A stretch of DNA of 64,000 nucleotides, taken from positions 1 through 64,000 of the forward strand of contig NZ_JAMOKO010000005.1 in NCBI RefSeq assembly GCF_023656745.1, read 5' to 3'. The notes under the pieces are model-generated. The model was not told the origin of the DNA, searched no databases, and was given only the letters and a program-made list of their open reading frames with translations. The position numbers were made by a program, and so were the translations under genes. Below, in pieces: positions 28,001 to 35,871 of this stretch; within the stretch, counting starts at the first letter, position 1, and every line of letters starts with the position of its first letter. This DNA comes from Collinsella sp. BG-O-102 (GTDB lineage: Bacteria > Actinomycetota > Coriobacteriia > Coriobacteriales > Coriobacteriaceae).

Positions 28001-28547
28001 GCTGGCCGATCTGGAGAGCGCGCGCAAGGCGCTCACCAAGATCACCGTGGCCATCGACCGTAAGATGCGCAAGGCCTTCCTGGTGACCTTCGAGAAGGTC
28101 GATGCGAACTTCCGCGAGATCTTCGCCATGCTGTTCCCGGGCGGTCAGGCGCATCTGGAGATGACCGACCCTGAGCATCCGGCCGAGACGGGCATCGAGG
28201 TCGTGGCGCAGCCGCGTGGCAAGCGCATCACCAAGATGATGCTCATGTCGGGCGGCGAGAAGAGCCTGACGGCGCTCGCCTTGCTCTTTGCTGTCTATCG
28301 CACGCGTACGGTGCCGTTCTATGTGCTGGACGAGGTCGAGGCGGCGCTCGATGACGCCAACCTGTCCAAGCTCATCGGCGCACTCGACGTGTTGCGTTCC
28401 GATACGCAGCTCTTGGTTATCTCGCATCAGCGCCGTACTATGGAGGACGCTGACGTCCTCTACGGCGTCTCGATGCAAGCCGACGGCGTCAGTCGCGTCG
28501 TCTCGCAAAAACTCGATCGCGAAACCGGAAAGGTCGTGAATGCATAA
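25011..28547 (+). CDS. smc: Chromosome partition protein SMC
   Basis: Condensin ATPase that organises the chromosome. The 1178 aa product has Walker A GPNGSGKS at 31-38, two long coiled coils flanking the hinge (about 520-680), and the C-terminal LMSGGEKSLTALAL signature followed by Walker B FYVLDEVEAALDD. GTG start 10 nt after rnc. rnc-smc-ftsY is a widespread gene order. Confidence 0.97.
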   Translation: MYLKSLTLKGFKSFADRAHMTFEPGLTVIVGPNGSGKSNISDSILWVLGEQSAKQLRGQAMEDVIFSGSSARKPVGVAEVTLVLDNSDHMLPVDFDEVAITRRMYRSGESEYLINSSPCRLMDIQDILHDSGLGKDTHSIISQGKLDAILQSRPEERRALIEEAAGISKHKRRKERALKKIKSMDEHLTRARDINKEIARQLRPLERQVDRARKYKELSSRANELTQMLAVDELRSLQSQWNDLESRSKEGAAELELAQYRLGEKERELEKLQVMLEEKGLFVGDLGEQRRHMQDVVGRINSDMRLLEEKGHNMVSRLSDMRGQISSSEHQRRRVVEELEDARAQLEEVTGAHMQAQDDVDAAAPAAAQLHERRVALDNQISQLTREQRDVQRAADNAALELAKVKDSLSNAEVEDNMYASRLEQIDEQLEEVTASLESRRDRAEELEGALDQARQAQVDAREATEVARAALKDLRNRESEARNKLSEVRSELASQKKLDARMADSSPLVSRLMGALGDDVSGRLGDVLEAPRELEGLVEQLLAGDIDALLFDDAATLERAGRAALDQKKASGEALLMARGVSGGAAAKGAAGSRLVDRLSVRSGYGPVVEALLGGYYVVDDLAAALAAPVVDGVTYVTPDGARVSCGGLVRVGLDAGEASGALERKRRIRELEGLEPDLAAVFEHVSDQVVEVNAAVEEARAAEGDAAGEIARLEGERRSLLSEIGRLEQSANNAEVERVRISKRREQAAEAVRAARPRVDELTRSRDEARAQTSDLGLQIAEANDELDRVRRDDSEAAGKLADAKVRLAQTSERLRSLKGRVPDLEHRLEGIDRRIRGTRQASRSLELLRLRVDPMHERYSALLERASDWASRLRDQASLEEADSASLKKTIEDAKAEVSRAKERVDAATATQNEFKVARGKLEVQVEAAIKAITADGTTVLEEALMLPAPTDRDAAERELNQLVRQINNLGPVNQVAMEEYEQLKRRADYIEEQLADLESARKALTKITVAIDRKMRKAFLVTFEKVDANFREIFAMLFPGGQAHLEMTDPEHPAETGIEVVAQPRGKRITKMMLMSGGEKSLTALALLFAVYRTRTVPFYVLDEVEAALDDANLSKLIGALDVLRSDTQLLVISHQRRTMEDADVLYGVSMQADGVSRVVSQKLDRETGKVVNA

Positions 28548-29464
28548 TGGGATTCTTCGATGCTCTCTCGCGCGGACTTGAGCGCAGCCGCGAGGCCCTC
28601 AACGAGGTCTTTTACTTTGGCGGCGAGGTCGACGAGGATTTTTGGGAGGACCTAGAGGACACCCTCGTCATGGGTGACATGGGTGCCGAGGTCGCGATCC
28701 AGGTGTCCGATGACCTGCGCGATGCCGCGGCCAAGAAGAACCTTAAGACCGCCCCGCAGCTCCGTCGCGCCCTGGCCGAGCAGCTCGAGCAGCATTTTGT
28801 GCCCGTCGAGCGCGATCCGTTCGCCGACACGCCGAGTTGCGTGCTGTTTGTGGGCATTAACGGTGCCGGCAAGACCACGACGGTCGGCAAGATCGCGAGC
28901 GCCATGTCTGCCCGCGGCAAGAACGTCGTGATCGGCTCAGCCGACACCTTCCGCGCCGCCGCCATTGAGCAGCTCGATGTGTGGGGCCAGCGCGCCGGTG
29001 TCCCCGTCATCAAGCGCGACCGCGGCTCCGATCCGGCGAGCGTTTGCTACGACGTGCTCGACGAGGCCGACAAGCGCGGCAGCGACCTGGTACTTATCGA
29101 CACCGCCGGTCGTCTGCACACGAGCCCCGAGCTCATGCGCGAGCTTGCCAAGGTGGTCAACGTGACGCGTAAGCGCGCCGCCAATATGGCCGCCGGCCCC
29201 ATGCCCGTCTCGGTCGTCCTCGTAATCGATGCCGCAACAGGCCAAAACGGTCTGAACCAGGCGCTCGAGTTTAACGAGGCGCTGGGCCTGGACGGTATTA
29301 TCATGACTAAGCTCGACGGCACGGCTAAGGGCGGCATCGCCATGGCTGTGGCCGAGAAGCTCAAGCTCCCGATCCTGCGCGTGGGCGTGGGCGAGCAGGT
29401 TGATGACCTGCAGGAGTTCAATGCCAAAGATTTCTGCCGCGCCCTGGTGGGCGAGTCCAACTAA
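28547..29464 (+). CDS. ftsY: Signal recognition particle receptor FtsY
   Basis: GTPase that docks SRP-ribosome complexes at the membrane. The 305 aa product has a short N-terminus without the long acidic A domain, then the N domain, P-loop GINGAGKT at 103-110, the SADTFRAAA insertion motif, DTAGRLH and TKLDGTAKGG. Its ATG overlaps the smc stop (TAATG). ffh follows 10 nt downstream, so both SRP GTPases are co-transcribed. Confidence 0.96.
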   Translation: MGFFDALSRGLERSREALNEVFYFGGEVDEDFWEDLEDTLVMGDMGAEVAIQVSDDLRDAAAKKNLKTAPQLRRALAEQLEQHFVPVERDPFADTPSCVLFVGINGAGKTTTVGKIASAMSARGKNVVIGSADTFRAAAIEQLDVWGQRAGVPVIKRDRGSDPASVCYDVLDEADKRGSDLVLIDTAGRLHTSPELMRELAKVVNVTRKRAANMAAGPMPVSVVLVIDAATGQNGLNQALEFNEALGLDGIIMTKLDGTAKGGIAMAVAEKLKLPILRVGVGEQVDDLQEFNAKDFCRALVGESN

Positions 29465-29474
29465 GGAGTGACTA

Positions 29475-30950
29475 GTGTTTGATTCTCTGAGCGATCGCCT
29501 CAACGACACATTTGACCGCCTGCGTGGCAAGGGCAAGCTGACCGAGGCCGATATTACTTCTGCCATGCGCGACATTCGCATGGCGCTGCTCGAGGCCGAC
29601 GTCAACTTCAAGGTCGTCAAGGAGTTCGTCGCCAAGACCAAGGAGCGCTGCATGACCGCCGAGGTCATGGAGTCGCTGTCGCCGGCGCAAAACGTCGTCA
29701 AGATCGTGCTCGACCAGCTCACCGAGATGCTCGGCTCCACCGAGAGCAAGCTCGTCTTTAGCAACCGCATTCCCAATGTCATCATGCTCGTGGGCCTTCA
29801 GGGCTCCGGTAAAACCACGGCAGCTGTAAAGCTGGCCTACCTGCTCAAGAAGCAGGGCCGCTCGCCGCTGCTCGCCGCGTGCGACGTCTACCGTCCCGCC
29901 GCCGCCGACCAGCTGGCCACGCTCGGTGGAGAGATCGGCGTACCGGTCTTCCGTGGTGACGGCGAGCACCCGGTTGATATCGCCAAGGGCGCCATCCAGG
30001 AGGCCGTCGACCACCTGCGCGACGTGGTCATCGTCGATACCGCCGGTCGTCTGCAGATCGACGAGCAGATGATGCAGGAGGCCGTGAACATCAAGAAGGC
30101 CGTCAAGCCCGATCAGGTGCTGATGGTCGTCGATGCCATGACCGGCCAGGATATCGTCAACGTCGTCTCGACCTTCGCCGAGCGCACCGATTTTGACGGC
30201 GTGATCATCTCCAAGCTCGACGGCGATGCTCGTGGCGGCGGTGCGCTTTCCGTGCGCCAGGTGACCGGCAAGCCCATCAAGTTCGTGAGCATGGGCGAGA
30301 AGCCCGATTCGCTTGAGCCGTTCTATCCCGACCGCATGGCCAAGCGAATCTTAGGCATGGGCGACGTCGTCGGCATCATCGAGAAGGCCCAGGAGGCCGC
30401 CGATGCCGAGCAGCTCGAGGCCGCCGAGCGCATGCTGCGCGAGGGCTTTACCATGAACGACATGCTCGACCAGATGAAGGCTGTCAAGAAGATGGGCGGC
30501 ATGAAGGGCATCCTGGGTATGCTCCCCGGCGGCCAGCGCGCGCTCAACCAGATGGGCGGTAACCTGGACGAGGGCATCTTCGACAAGAACGAGGCCATCA
30601 TCATGTCGATGACCAAGGAGGAGCGCCTGCGTCCCTCCATCATCAACGGTCAGCGTCGCGCCCGTATCGCCAAGGGCGCCGGCGTGACTCCCACCGAGGT
30701 CAACAGCCTTATGAAGCAGTGGGGCGAGATGAATAAGATGATGGGCCGCATGCGCACGATGGCCAATCAGGCGCAGGCCGGCGGCAAGAAGGGTAAGAAG
30801 GGCAAGAAGGGCAAAAAGATGCGCATGCCCAATATTCCCGGTCTGGATGCCATGGGCCTGGGCGGCATGGGCGGCCTGGGTACGGGCGGTCCCAAGTCCG
30901 ATATGGAGCTACTGCGCCAGATGGAAGCGCAGATGCGCAATAAGAAGTAA
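29475..30950 (+). CDS. ffh: Signal recognition particle protein Ffh
   Basis: Binds signal sequences and 4.5S/6S-type SRP RNA. The 491 aa product has the NG domain with P-loop GLQGSGKT at 107-114, CDVYRPAA, DTAGRL and SKLDGDARGGG, then the methionine-rich M domain (MNDMLDQMKAVKKMGGMKGIL). The end is rich in Gly, Met and Lys, with repeated GKKGKK. GTG start. The SRP RNA gene itself is not visible in this window. Confidence 0.97.
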   Translation: MFDSLSDRLNDTFDRLRGKGKLTEADITSAMRDIRMALLEADVNFKVVKEFVAKTKERCMTAEVMESLSPAQNVVKIVLDQLTEMLGSTESKLVFSNRIPNVIMLVGLQGSGKTTAAVKLAYLLKKQGRSPLLAACDVYRPAAADQLATLGGEIGVPVFRGDGEHPVDIAKGAIQEAVDHLRDVVIVDTAGRLQIDEQMMQEAVNIKKAVKPDQVLMVVDAMTGQDIVNVVSTFAERTDFDGVIISKLDGDARGGGALSVRQVTGKPIKFVSMGEKPDSLEPFYPDRMAKRILGMGDVVGIIEKAQEAADAEQLEAAERMLREGFTMNDMLDQMKAVKKMGGMKGILGMLPGGQRALNQMGGNLDEGIFDKNEAIIMSMTKEERLRPSIINGQRRARIAKGAGVTPTEVNSLMKQWGEMNKMMGRMRTMANQAQAGGKKGKKGKKGKKMRMPNIPGLDAMGLGGMGGLGTGGPKSDMELLRQMEAQMRNKK

Positions 30951-30974
30951 CGACTGCTTGAGTCGTGTATGGCG

Positions 30975-31010
30975 AAGGCCGCCTGGATGGTACTCCAGGC
31001 GGCCTTTGCC
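30975..31010. terminator. Hairpin between convergent ffh and DUF134-NifX genes
   Basis: AAGGCCGCCTGGA (30975-30987) pairs perfectly with TCCAGGCGGCCTT (30994-31006) around TGGTAC. Only short T-runs follow on either strand, but position and strength fit a shared terminator. Confidence 0.7.
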
Positions 31011-31064
31011 GTTCGTTCGCAGGTTGTTGCAAGCGTTGAAGCGTGCTGACGCGCAGTTTTGTCG

Positions 31065-31829
31065 TTAGTGGCAGCCACAGCCCTCGTGGCCCTCGTGCTC
31101 GTGATGACCGTGGCAGCTGCAGGACTCGCCATGCTCGTGGGTGTGCTCGTGGTCGTGGCCGTGGCAGCCGCACGTGGCCTCGCCGTTCTGTGCGAGCGTG
31201 CCGGCGATAAGGGCCTCGACGCAAGCGTCGCTGTTGCCCTGGGCACCTGCGTATACCGTGATGCCGGCTTGGGCAAGCGCGTTGATAGCGCCACCGCCGA
31301 TGCCGCCGCAGATGAGCGCGTCCACGCCACCGTTGGCGAGCAGGCCCGCAAGGGCACCGTGGCCGGTGCCGCCGGTGCCCACGACCTGTTCGTTGAGCAC
31401 CTTGCCGTCCTGAATGTCGTAGATCTTGAACTGCTCGCTGCGGCCAAAGTGCATAAAGATGTTGCCGTTGTCGTACGTGGTTGCCACCCTCATGGTGTCG
31501 ACCTCCTTTGCTGGCCATGCGGCCGTCGTTGTGGTGATGGGGGAGTACATGATATTGCCGCCTTTGATGATGAGCGCTCGTCCGTTGACCAGCGCATTTG
31601 CTACCTTGCGATGCGCACGGCTGCAGATTGCCGCCACCGTGGCGCGCGCGATGCCCATCTGCTGTGCGACTGCCTCTTGGTTAAGGCCTTCCAGGTCGCA
31701 CAGGCGCAGCACCTCGAGTTCGTCGATCGTCATGTCGATGGCGTCTCCGCTCGCCAGGCCATCGGGGGTAAAGCCGCGGTATTCGGGGATGATCCCGACG
31801 CGGCGCAGTTTCTCGCGTCTTCCTGCCAT
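31065..31829 (-). CDS. DUF134 HTH domain fused to NifX/NifB-type domain with His/Cys-rich tail
   Basis: The 254 aa product has three parts. Residues 1-90 are a DUF134 domain with a sigma-region-4-like helix-turn-helix (LNQEAVAQQMGIARATVAAI), probably DNA-binding. Residues 113-212 match the dinitrogenase iron-molybdenum cofactor (NifX/NifB C-terminal) domain: MRVATTYDNGNIFMHFG, CGGIGGGAINALAQAGI. The last 35 residues hold 12 His and 6 Cys, clearly a metal-binding tail. An internal ATG (31493, Met113) has AAAGGAGG 8 nt upstream, so a 142 aa NifX-tail protein may also be made. No nif genes are nearby; the role is probably metal or Fe-S related, not nitrogen fixation. AAGGAGG precedes the main start. 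Confidence 0.88.
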   Translation of the reverse strand: MAGRREKLRRVGIIPEYRGFTPDGLASGDAIDMTIDELEVLRLCDLEGLNQEAVAQQMGIARATVAAICSRAHRKVANALVNGRALIIKGGNIMYSPITTTTAAWPAKEVDTMRVATTYDNGNIFMHFGRSEQFKIYDIQDGKVLNEQVVGTGGTGHGALAGLLANGGVDALICGGIGGGAINALAQAGITVYAGAQGNSDACVEALIAGTLAQNGEATCGCHGHDHEHTHEHGESCSCHGHHEHEGHEGCGCH

Positions 31830-31843
31830 GCACCCTCCTTATC

Positions 31844-31855
31844 TGACATATGTCA
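31844..31855. promoter_or_regulatory. Operator-like palindrome, proximal copy
   Basis: TGACATATGTCA is a perfect 12-bp palindrome placed between the predicted -10 box and ribosome-binding site of the minus-strand DUF134-NifX gene. A near-identical copy lies 53 bp away. Likely binding site of the gene's own HTH domain. Confidence 0.65.
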
Positions 31856-31860
31856 ACAAT

Positions 31861-31888
31861 AGAATAACGAAACTGTAGATTTGCGCAA
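31861..31888 (-). promoter_or_regulatory. Promoter of the DUF134-NifX gene
   Basis: On the minus strand TTGCGC (31883-31888), 16 bp spacer, TATTCT (31861-31866). The two palindromic operators flank this promoter on both sides. Confidence 0.45.
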
Positions 31889-31896
31889 GGAATTTC

Positions 31897-31908
31897 TGGC
31901 ATATGTCA
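31897..31908. promoter_or_regulatory. Operator-like palindrome, distal copy
   Basis: TGGCATATGTCA differs from the perfect proximal copy at one base; TCTGGCATATGTCAGA extends the symmetry to 16 bp. Its centre is 53 bp from the other, about five helical turns, so two dimers would bind the same DNA face. Confidence 0.6.
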
Positions 31909-31995
31909 GAATATGAGGGCTTATGTTTGGGCTGTGGGGCCGCGTGCGCCTGGGCTACAATGAATCTCGTTTATAGGCGACTGACAGGAGGGTCA

Positions 31996-32844
31996 ATGAG
32001 CAAGGCTGATCAGCAGTTTGTAGCTATGTGCCGCGACATCTTGGACCATGGCACCACGACCGAGGGCCAAAAGGTCCGCCCGGTGTGGGAGGACGGCACC
32101 CCTGCCTATACCATTAAAAACTTTGGAGTTACGGCACGCTACGACCTGCGCGAGGAGTTCCCCGCGCTCACCCTGCGTCGCACGGCGCTTAAGTCTGCGA
32201 TGGATGAGATCCTGTGGATCTATCAGAAGAAGTCCAATAACGTGCATGACCTCAACAGCCATATTTGGGATGAGTGGGCCGACGAGACCGGCTCTATCGG
32301 CAAAGCCTACGGCTACCAGATTGGGCAGAAGAGCCATTATGCCGAGGGTGACTTTGATCAGATGGACCGCGTGCTGTACGACCTCAAGCACACGCCGTAC
32401 AGCCGCCGCATTATGACGAACACCTATGTGTTTAGCGACCTGTCCGAGATGCACCTGTATCCGTGCGCCTACAGCGTGACGTATAACGTGACGCAGCGCC
32501 CGCAGGACGACAAGCCGACGCTCAACATGATTCTCAACCAGCGTAGCCAGGATATTTTGGCCGCGAACAACTGGAATGTGTGCCAGTACGCCATTTTGCT
32601 GATGATGGTCGCGCAGTCGGTCGATATGATCGCTGGCGAGCTGCTGCACGTGATTGCCGATGCCCACATTTACGACCGTCATGTCGATATCATCCGCGAA
32701 CTTATCGAGCGTCCGCAGTTTGCCGCGCCCAAGGTAACGCTCAACCCCGATGTGCATGACTTCTATGCGTTTACGACCGATGACCTGATCGTCGAGGGCT
32801 ATGAGCACGGCCCGCAGGTCAAGAACATCCCCATCGCGGTGTAG
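31996..32844 (+). CDS. thyA: Thymidylate synthase
   Basis: Converts dUMP to dTMP with methylene-tetrahydrofolate. The 282 aa product carries the catalytic Cys in MHLYPCAYSVTYNVT (the usual form is LPPCH), the dUMP-binding RSQDILAANNWNV, and ADAHIYDRHVD. The ATG at 31996 has CAGGAGGG 4-5 nt upstream; an open frame back to 31903 crosses the operator region and is not coding. folA follows immediately, regenerating the folate used here. Confidence 0.95.
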   Translation: MSKADQQFVAMCRDILDHGTTTEGQKVRPVWEDGTPAYTIKNFGVTARYDLREEFPALTLRRTALKSAMDEILWIYQKKSNNVHDLNSHIWDEWADETGSIGKAYGYQIGQKSHYAEGDFDQMDRVLYDLKHTPYSRRIMTNTYVFSDLSEMHLYPCAYSVTYNVTQRPQDDKPTLNMILNQRSQDILAANNWNVCQYAILLMMVAQSVDMIAGELLHVIADAHIYDRHVDIIRELIERPQFAAPKVTLNPDVHDFYAFTTDDLIVEGYEHGPQVKNIPIAV

Positions 32845-32853
32845 GTGACGCGC

Positions 32854-33372
32854 ATGACGTGTAAGCTTTCTGCCATTGTCGCCGTGTGCGATGACTGGGG
32901 TATTGGGTGCGAGGGCGACATGGTGGTGTCCAATCGCGCCGACATGCGCCATTTTGTGGCGTGCACCAAAGGTTGCCCGGTCATTATGGGGCGCAAGACG
33001 CTGCTGAGTTTTCCCGGTGGGCGTCCGCTCAGGAATCGCCGCAACATTGTGCTCACGCGCGACGAGGGCTTTGCCCCCGAGGGCGTTGACGTGGTGCATG
33101 GCATTGACGAAGCGCTCGCCGCGGTTGCCGATGAACCCGTTGCGTGGGTGATCGGTGGCGGCGATGTCTATCGGCAGTTTTTGCCGTATTGCGCGGAGGC
33201 CGAGGTTACGCATGACCACTGCGTGCATGACGTGGATACGTACTTTCCCGATCTGGATGCCGATCCCGCGTGGGAGATTGCGCGGCGTGGCGGTGTTGCC
33301 ACGATTGCCGCGGGCGAGGGTGACGAGGGTCTCGATTATGAGTTCGTGACGTATCGTCGCGTTGAGGCGTAA
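32854..33372 (+). CDS. folA: Dihydrofolate reductase
   Basis: Reduces dihydrofolate made by ThyA. The 172 aa product has LSAIVAVCDDWGIGCEGDMVVSN (substrate-site start), VIMGRKTLLSFPGGRPL for NADPH, and the WVIGGGDVYRQFLP motif. I chose the ATG at 32854, which has AGGTGA 5 nt upstream; a GTG at 32845 directly after the thyA stop is also in frame. Confidence 0.95.
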   Translation: MTCKLSAIVAVCDDWGIGCEGDMVVSNRADMRHFVACTKGCPVIMGRKTLLSFPGGRPLRNRRNIVLTRDEGFAPEGVDVVHGIDEALAAVADEPVAWVIGGGDVYRQFLPYCAEAEVTHDHCVHDVDTYFPDLDADPAWEIARRGGVATIAAGEGDEGLDYEFVTYRRVEA

Positions 33373-33438
33373 ACCCGATTATCCCTTCGGTATTATCGGG
33401 TTGGAATGAGTGGCGGGGCAGCGCATGGCGTTGCCCCG
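33372..33438 (+). terminator. Two hairpins after folA
   Basis: AACCCGAT/ATCGGGTT (33372-33379/33395-33402) is followed by CGGGGCAGCGC/GCGTTGCCCCG (33414-33424/33428-33438, one G-U pair) and ATATTTGTAT. The second is a plausible weak terminator. Confidence 0.45.
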
Positions 33439-33481
33439 ATATTTGTATAGGTGCTGCAAAGAAAGGTGCGGGCAGGCTGCT

Positions 33482-34396
33482 ATGACTGATGCCGTTGAGG
33501 TGCTGCGAATCGATTCGCTCGAGGACGAGCGGCTTGATGCCTACGTGCGACTGACCGAGCGTGAGCTGCGCTGCGTGCTGGAGCCGCAAAAGGGCATCTT
33601 TATCGCCGAGAGTGCCAAGGTTATCGAGCGCGCAGTGCGTGCCGGATACGAGCCGGTGAGCTTTCTTTTGGGCGAACGCTGGCTCGACCAGATGATGCCG
33701 CTGTTTGAGCGCCTGGCGGTACGCGAAGGTGCGGGCCCGGTTCCCGTGTTCGTGGCCTCGATGGAGCTTATGGAGCAGCTGACGGGCTTTAACGTGACGC
33801 GCGGTGCGCTCGCGGCGTTCCGTCGCCCGCGTCAGATTCCGGTAGCCGAGTTCTTGGGTGGCGTCGTCGAGGCGGCGGGGGAGCGCCCGGTGCGCGTGTG
33901 CGTGCTCGAGGGCATTGTCGACCACACCAACGTCGGCGCGATTTTCCGCTCGGCGGCTGCGCTCAATGTCGACGGTATTTTGGTCAGTCCGACGTGCTGC
34001 GATCCGCTGTACCGTCGCTCGGCCCGCGTGAGCATGGGCACGGTGTTCCAGGTGCCCTGGACACGCATTGGCAGCGAGGCGCGCGTATGGCCGCATGATG
34101 GGCTGGCGGCGCTGCACGATGCCGGCTTTTCGTGTGCCGCGATGGCGTTGACGGATGATTCGGTGTCGTTGGACGATCCCGCGCTGCAGGAGATTGACCG
34201 CCTGGCAATCTTTATGGGCACCGAGGGTGCTGGCTTAGGCGCCAAGACCATTGCTGGCTGCGACCGAGCCGTGCGCATTCCGATGGCGCACGGGGTCGAT
34301 TCGCTTAACGTGGCCGCGGCAAGTGCTGTCGCCTTTTGGCAGCTGTGCCCGCATGTGAGCAACGAGTACCACTACCAGCCGGGGCTGTATCACTAA
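33482..34396 (+). CDS. TrmH/SpoU family RNA 2'-O-methyltransferase
   Basis: SPOUT-fold enzyme that methylates ribose 2'-OH in rRNA or tRNA; the target cannot be told from sequence. The 304 aa product has an N-terminal substrate-binding domain (RELRCVLEPQKGIFIAESAKVIERAV) and the three knot motifs DHTNVGAIFRSAAAL, IFMGTEGAGL and IPMAHGVDSLNVAAASAV. The ATG at 33482 starts MTDAVEVLRI; an open frame back to 33410 includes the hairpin region and lacks family similarity. Confidence 0.9.
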   Translation: MTDAVEVLRIDSLEDERLDAYVRLTERELRCVLEPQKGIFIAESAKVIERAVRAGYEPVSFLLGERWLDQMMPLFERLAVREGAGPVPVFVASMELMEQLTGFNVTRGALAAFRRPRQIPVAEFLGGVVEAAGERPVRVCVLEGIVDHTNVGAIFRSAAALNVDGILVSPTCCDPLYRRSARVSMGTVFQVPWTRIGSEARVWPHDGLAALHDAGFSCAAMALTDDSVSLDDPALQEIDRLAIFMGTEGAGLGAKTIAGCDRAVRIPMAHGVDSLNVAAASAVAFWQLCPHVSNEYHYQPGLYH

Positions 34397-34521
34397 ACAG
34401 ATATTTCGCACCGGGCTGTGGTTCGGGGCGTTTCGGCCGACGCTGGTCGGTGCTAAGCTGGTGTCGGCTTTGGTCTTAAATTGCCGTTTTGTTGTATGAC
34501 GTACGCTAGTGGGGAGGGCGT

Positions 34522-35871
34522 GTGGCTAAGAAATCTACGGCTATCGATGTAACGCAGGGTGTCATTTGGCAGCAGCTGCTGTCGCTGTGCGTTCCCATCT
34601 TCTTTAGTTCGTTCTTTCAGCAGGCATACACGCTTATCGGTACCTATATCGTCGGTCAGTTTGGCGGCAAGCTCGCGCTGGGTGGCATTCAGGCCACGAT
34701 GGTGCTCACCGAGCTCTGCATTGGCTTTTGCGTTGGCGTCGGTGCCGGCTGCGCGGTCATTACGGGCCAGTTTTTTGGCCAGCACGATGACGAGCGCCTG
34801 AGCCAATCGGTCCATACGGCCATGACGCTCGCGCTGGTGGGCGGAATCGTTTTCTCGATTCTTGGCATAGTGTTCGTTGAGCCCATGCTGGTGCTTATGA
34901 ATACGCCGCATGAACTATTGGCCGAGGGCGTGGCCTATGCCCGTTGCTATTTTGCCGCCATGGTTGCGGCGCTGCTGCTCAATATGGGAACGGCATTGCT
35001 GCGCGCCGTGGGCGACACGCGCGGGCCCGCTGTGATCATCGCTTCCGGCTGCCTTGTTAATGCGGTGCTGGATGTCATCTTCGTTGCCGTACTTCATATG
35101 GAGGCTCTGGGCTGCGGCATCGCGGTGGCGCTGACCATTTGCTCCAATGCCACGATGATCGTGATTCGTATGATGCACGCACCGGGTGCGTGGCGGCTTT
35201 CACTGTCCAAACTCGGCATTGATCCTGGTATTTGTAAGAGCATGATTTCGTGTGGTCTGCCGCTTGGCTTTCAGTCTGCTGCGTATTCGATTTCCAACGT
35301 TTTGATTCAGGTGTCGGTCAACTCGTTTGGTGCCGATGTCACCACGGCTTGGGGTCTTTCGGGCCGCCTGGATGGCATTGTCTGGATGGTTACCGAGGCG
35401 CTTGGCGTGTCGATTACCACGTTCTCGGCACAGAACTTTGGCGCGCGCAACTACGAGCGCATGCGAAAGGGCTACCACACGTCGCTCGTGCTGTCGTTTA
35501 TGCTCATTGGTGGCCTGTCTGCCGTGCTGCTGGTGTTCTCGGGTCCGTTGTCGCGCCTGTTTGTCGACGATGCTTCGATTTCGGCGTACACCACGACCAT
35601 CCTCCATTTCATTGCGCCGTTCTATGCGATTTTCTCGATTATCGAGAACGCCTCGGGTTCCATCCGCGGCGCCGGCGTGAGCTTGCAGCCCATGCTGCTC
35701 ACGATTTTTGGCACCGTCGTGCTCAGGGTGATCTGGGTGTTTGCGATTATGCCGTTCGATCCGTCGCTTGAGCACCTGCTGCTGGTCTACCCCGTAACCT
35801 GGCTCATCACCGCCATAATGTTCACCATCTACCACCACAGCGGCAACTGGCTCGGCCGCGCCACTGCCTAG
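34522..35871 (+). CDS. MATE family efflux transporter
   Basis: Na+ or H+ coupled multidrug/organic cation exporter in the cytoplasmic membrane. The 449 aa product has about 12 hydrophobic segments in two homologous halves (QQLLSLCVPIFFSSFFQQAY; the second half starts near GLPLGFQSAAYSISNVLIQ). GTG start with GGGGAGGG upstream. Its stop codon lies in the left arm of a palindrome shared with the convergent cobO. Substrate unknown. Confidence 0.93.
   Translation: MAKKSTAIDVTQGVIWQQLLSLCVPIFFSSFFQQAYTLIGTYIVGQFGGKLALGGIQATMVLTELCIGFCVGVGAGCAVITGQFFGQHDDERLSQSVHTAMTLALVGGIVFSILGIVFVEPMLVLMNTPHELLAEGVAYARCYFAAMVAALLLNMGTALLRAVGDTRGPAVIIASGCLVNAVLDVIFVAVLHMEALGCGIAVALTICSNATMIVIRMMHAPGAWRLSLSKLGIDPGICKSMISCGLPLGFQSAAYSISNVLIQVSVNSFGADVTTAWGLSGRLDGIVWMVTEALGVSITTFSAQNFGARNYERMRKGYHTSLVLSFMLIGGLSAVLLVFSGPLSRLFVDDASISAYTTTILHFIAPFYAIFSIIENASGSIRGAGVSLQPMLLTIFGTVVLRVIWVFAIMPFDPSLEHLLLVYPVTWLITAIMFTIYHHSGNWLGRATA

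Noticed and set aside
31065-31829. Nitrogen fixation locus
   Set aside because: The NifX-type domain occurs widely in non-fixing bacteria and no other nif gene is nearby.
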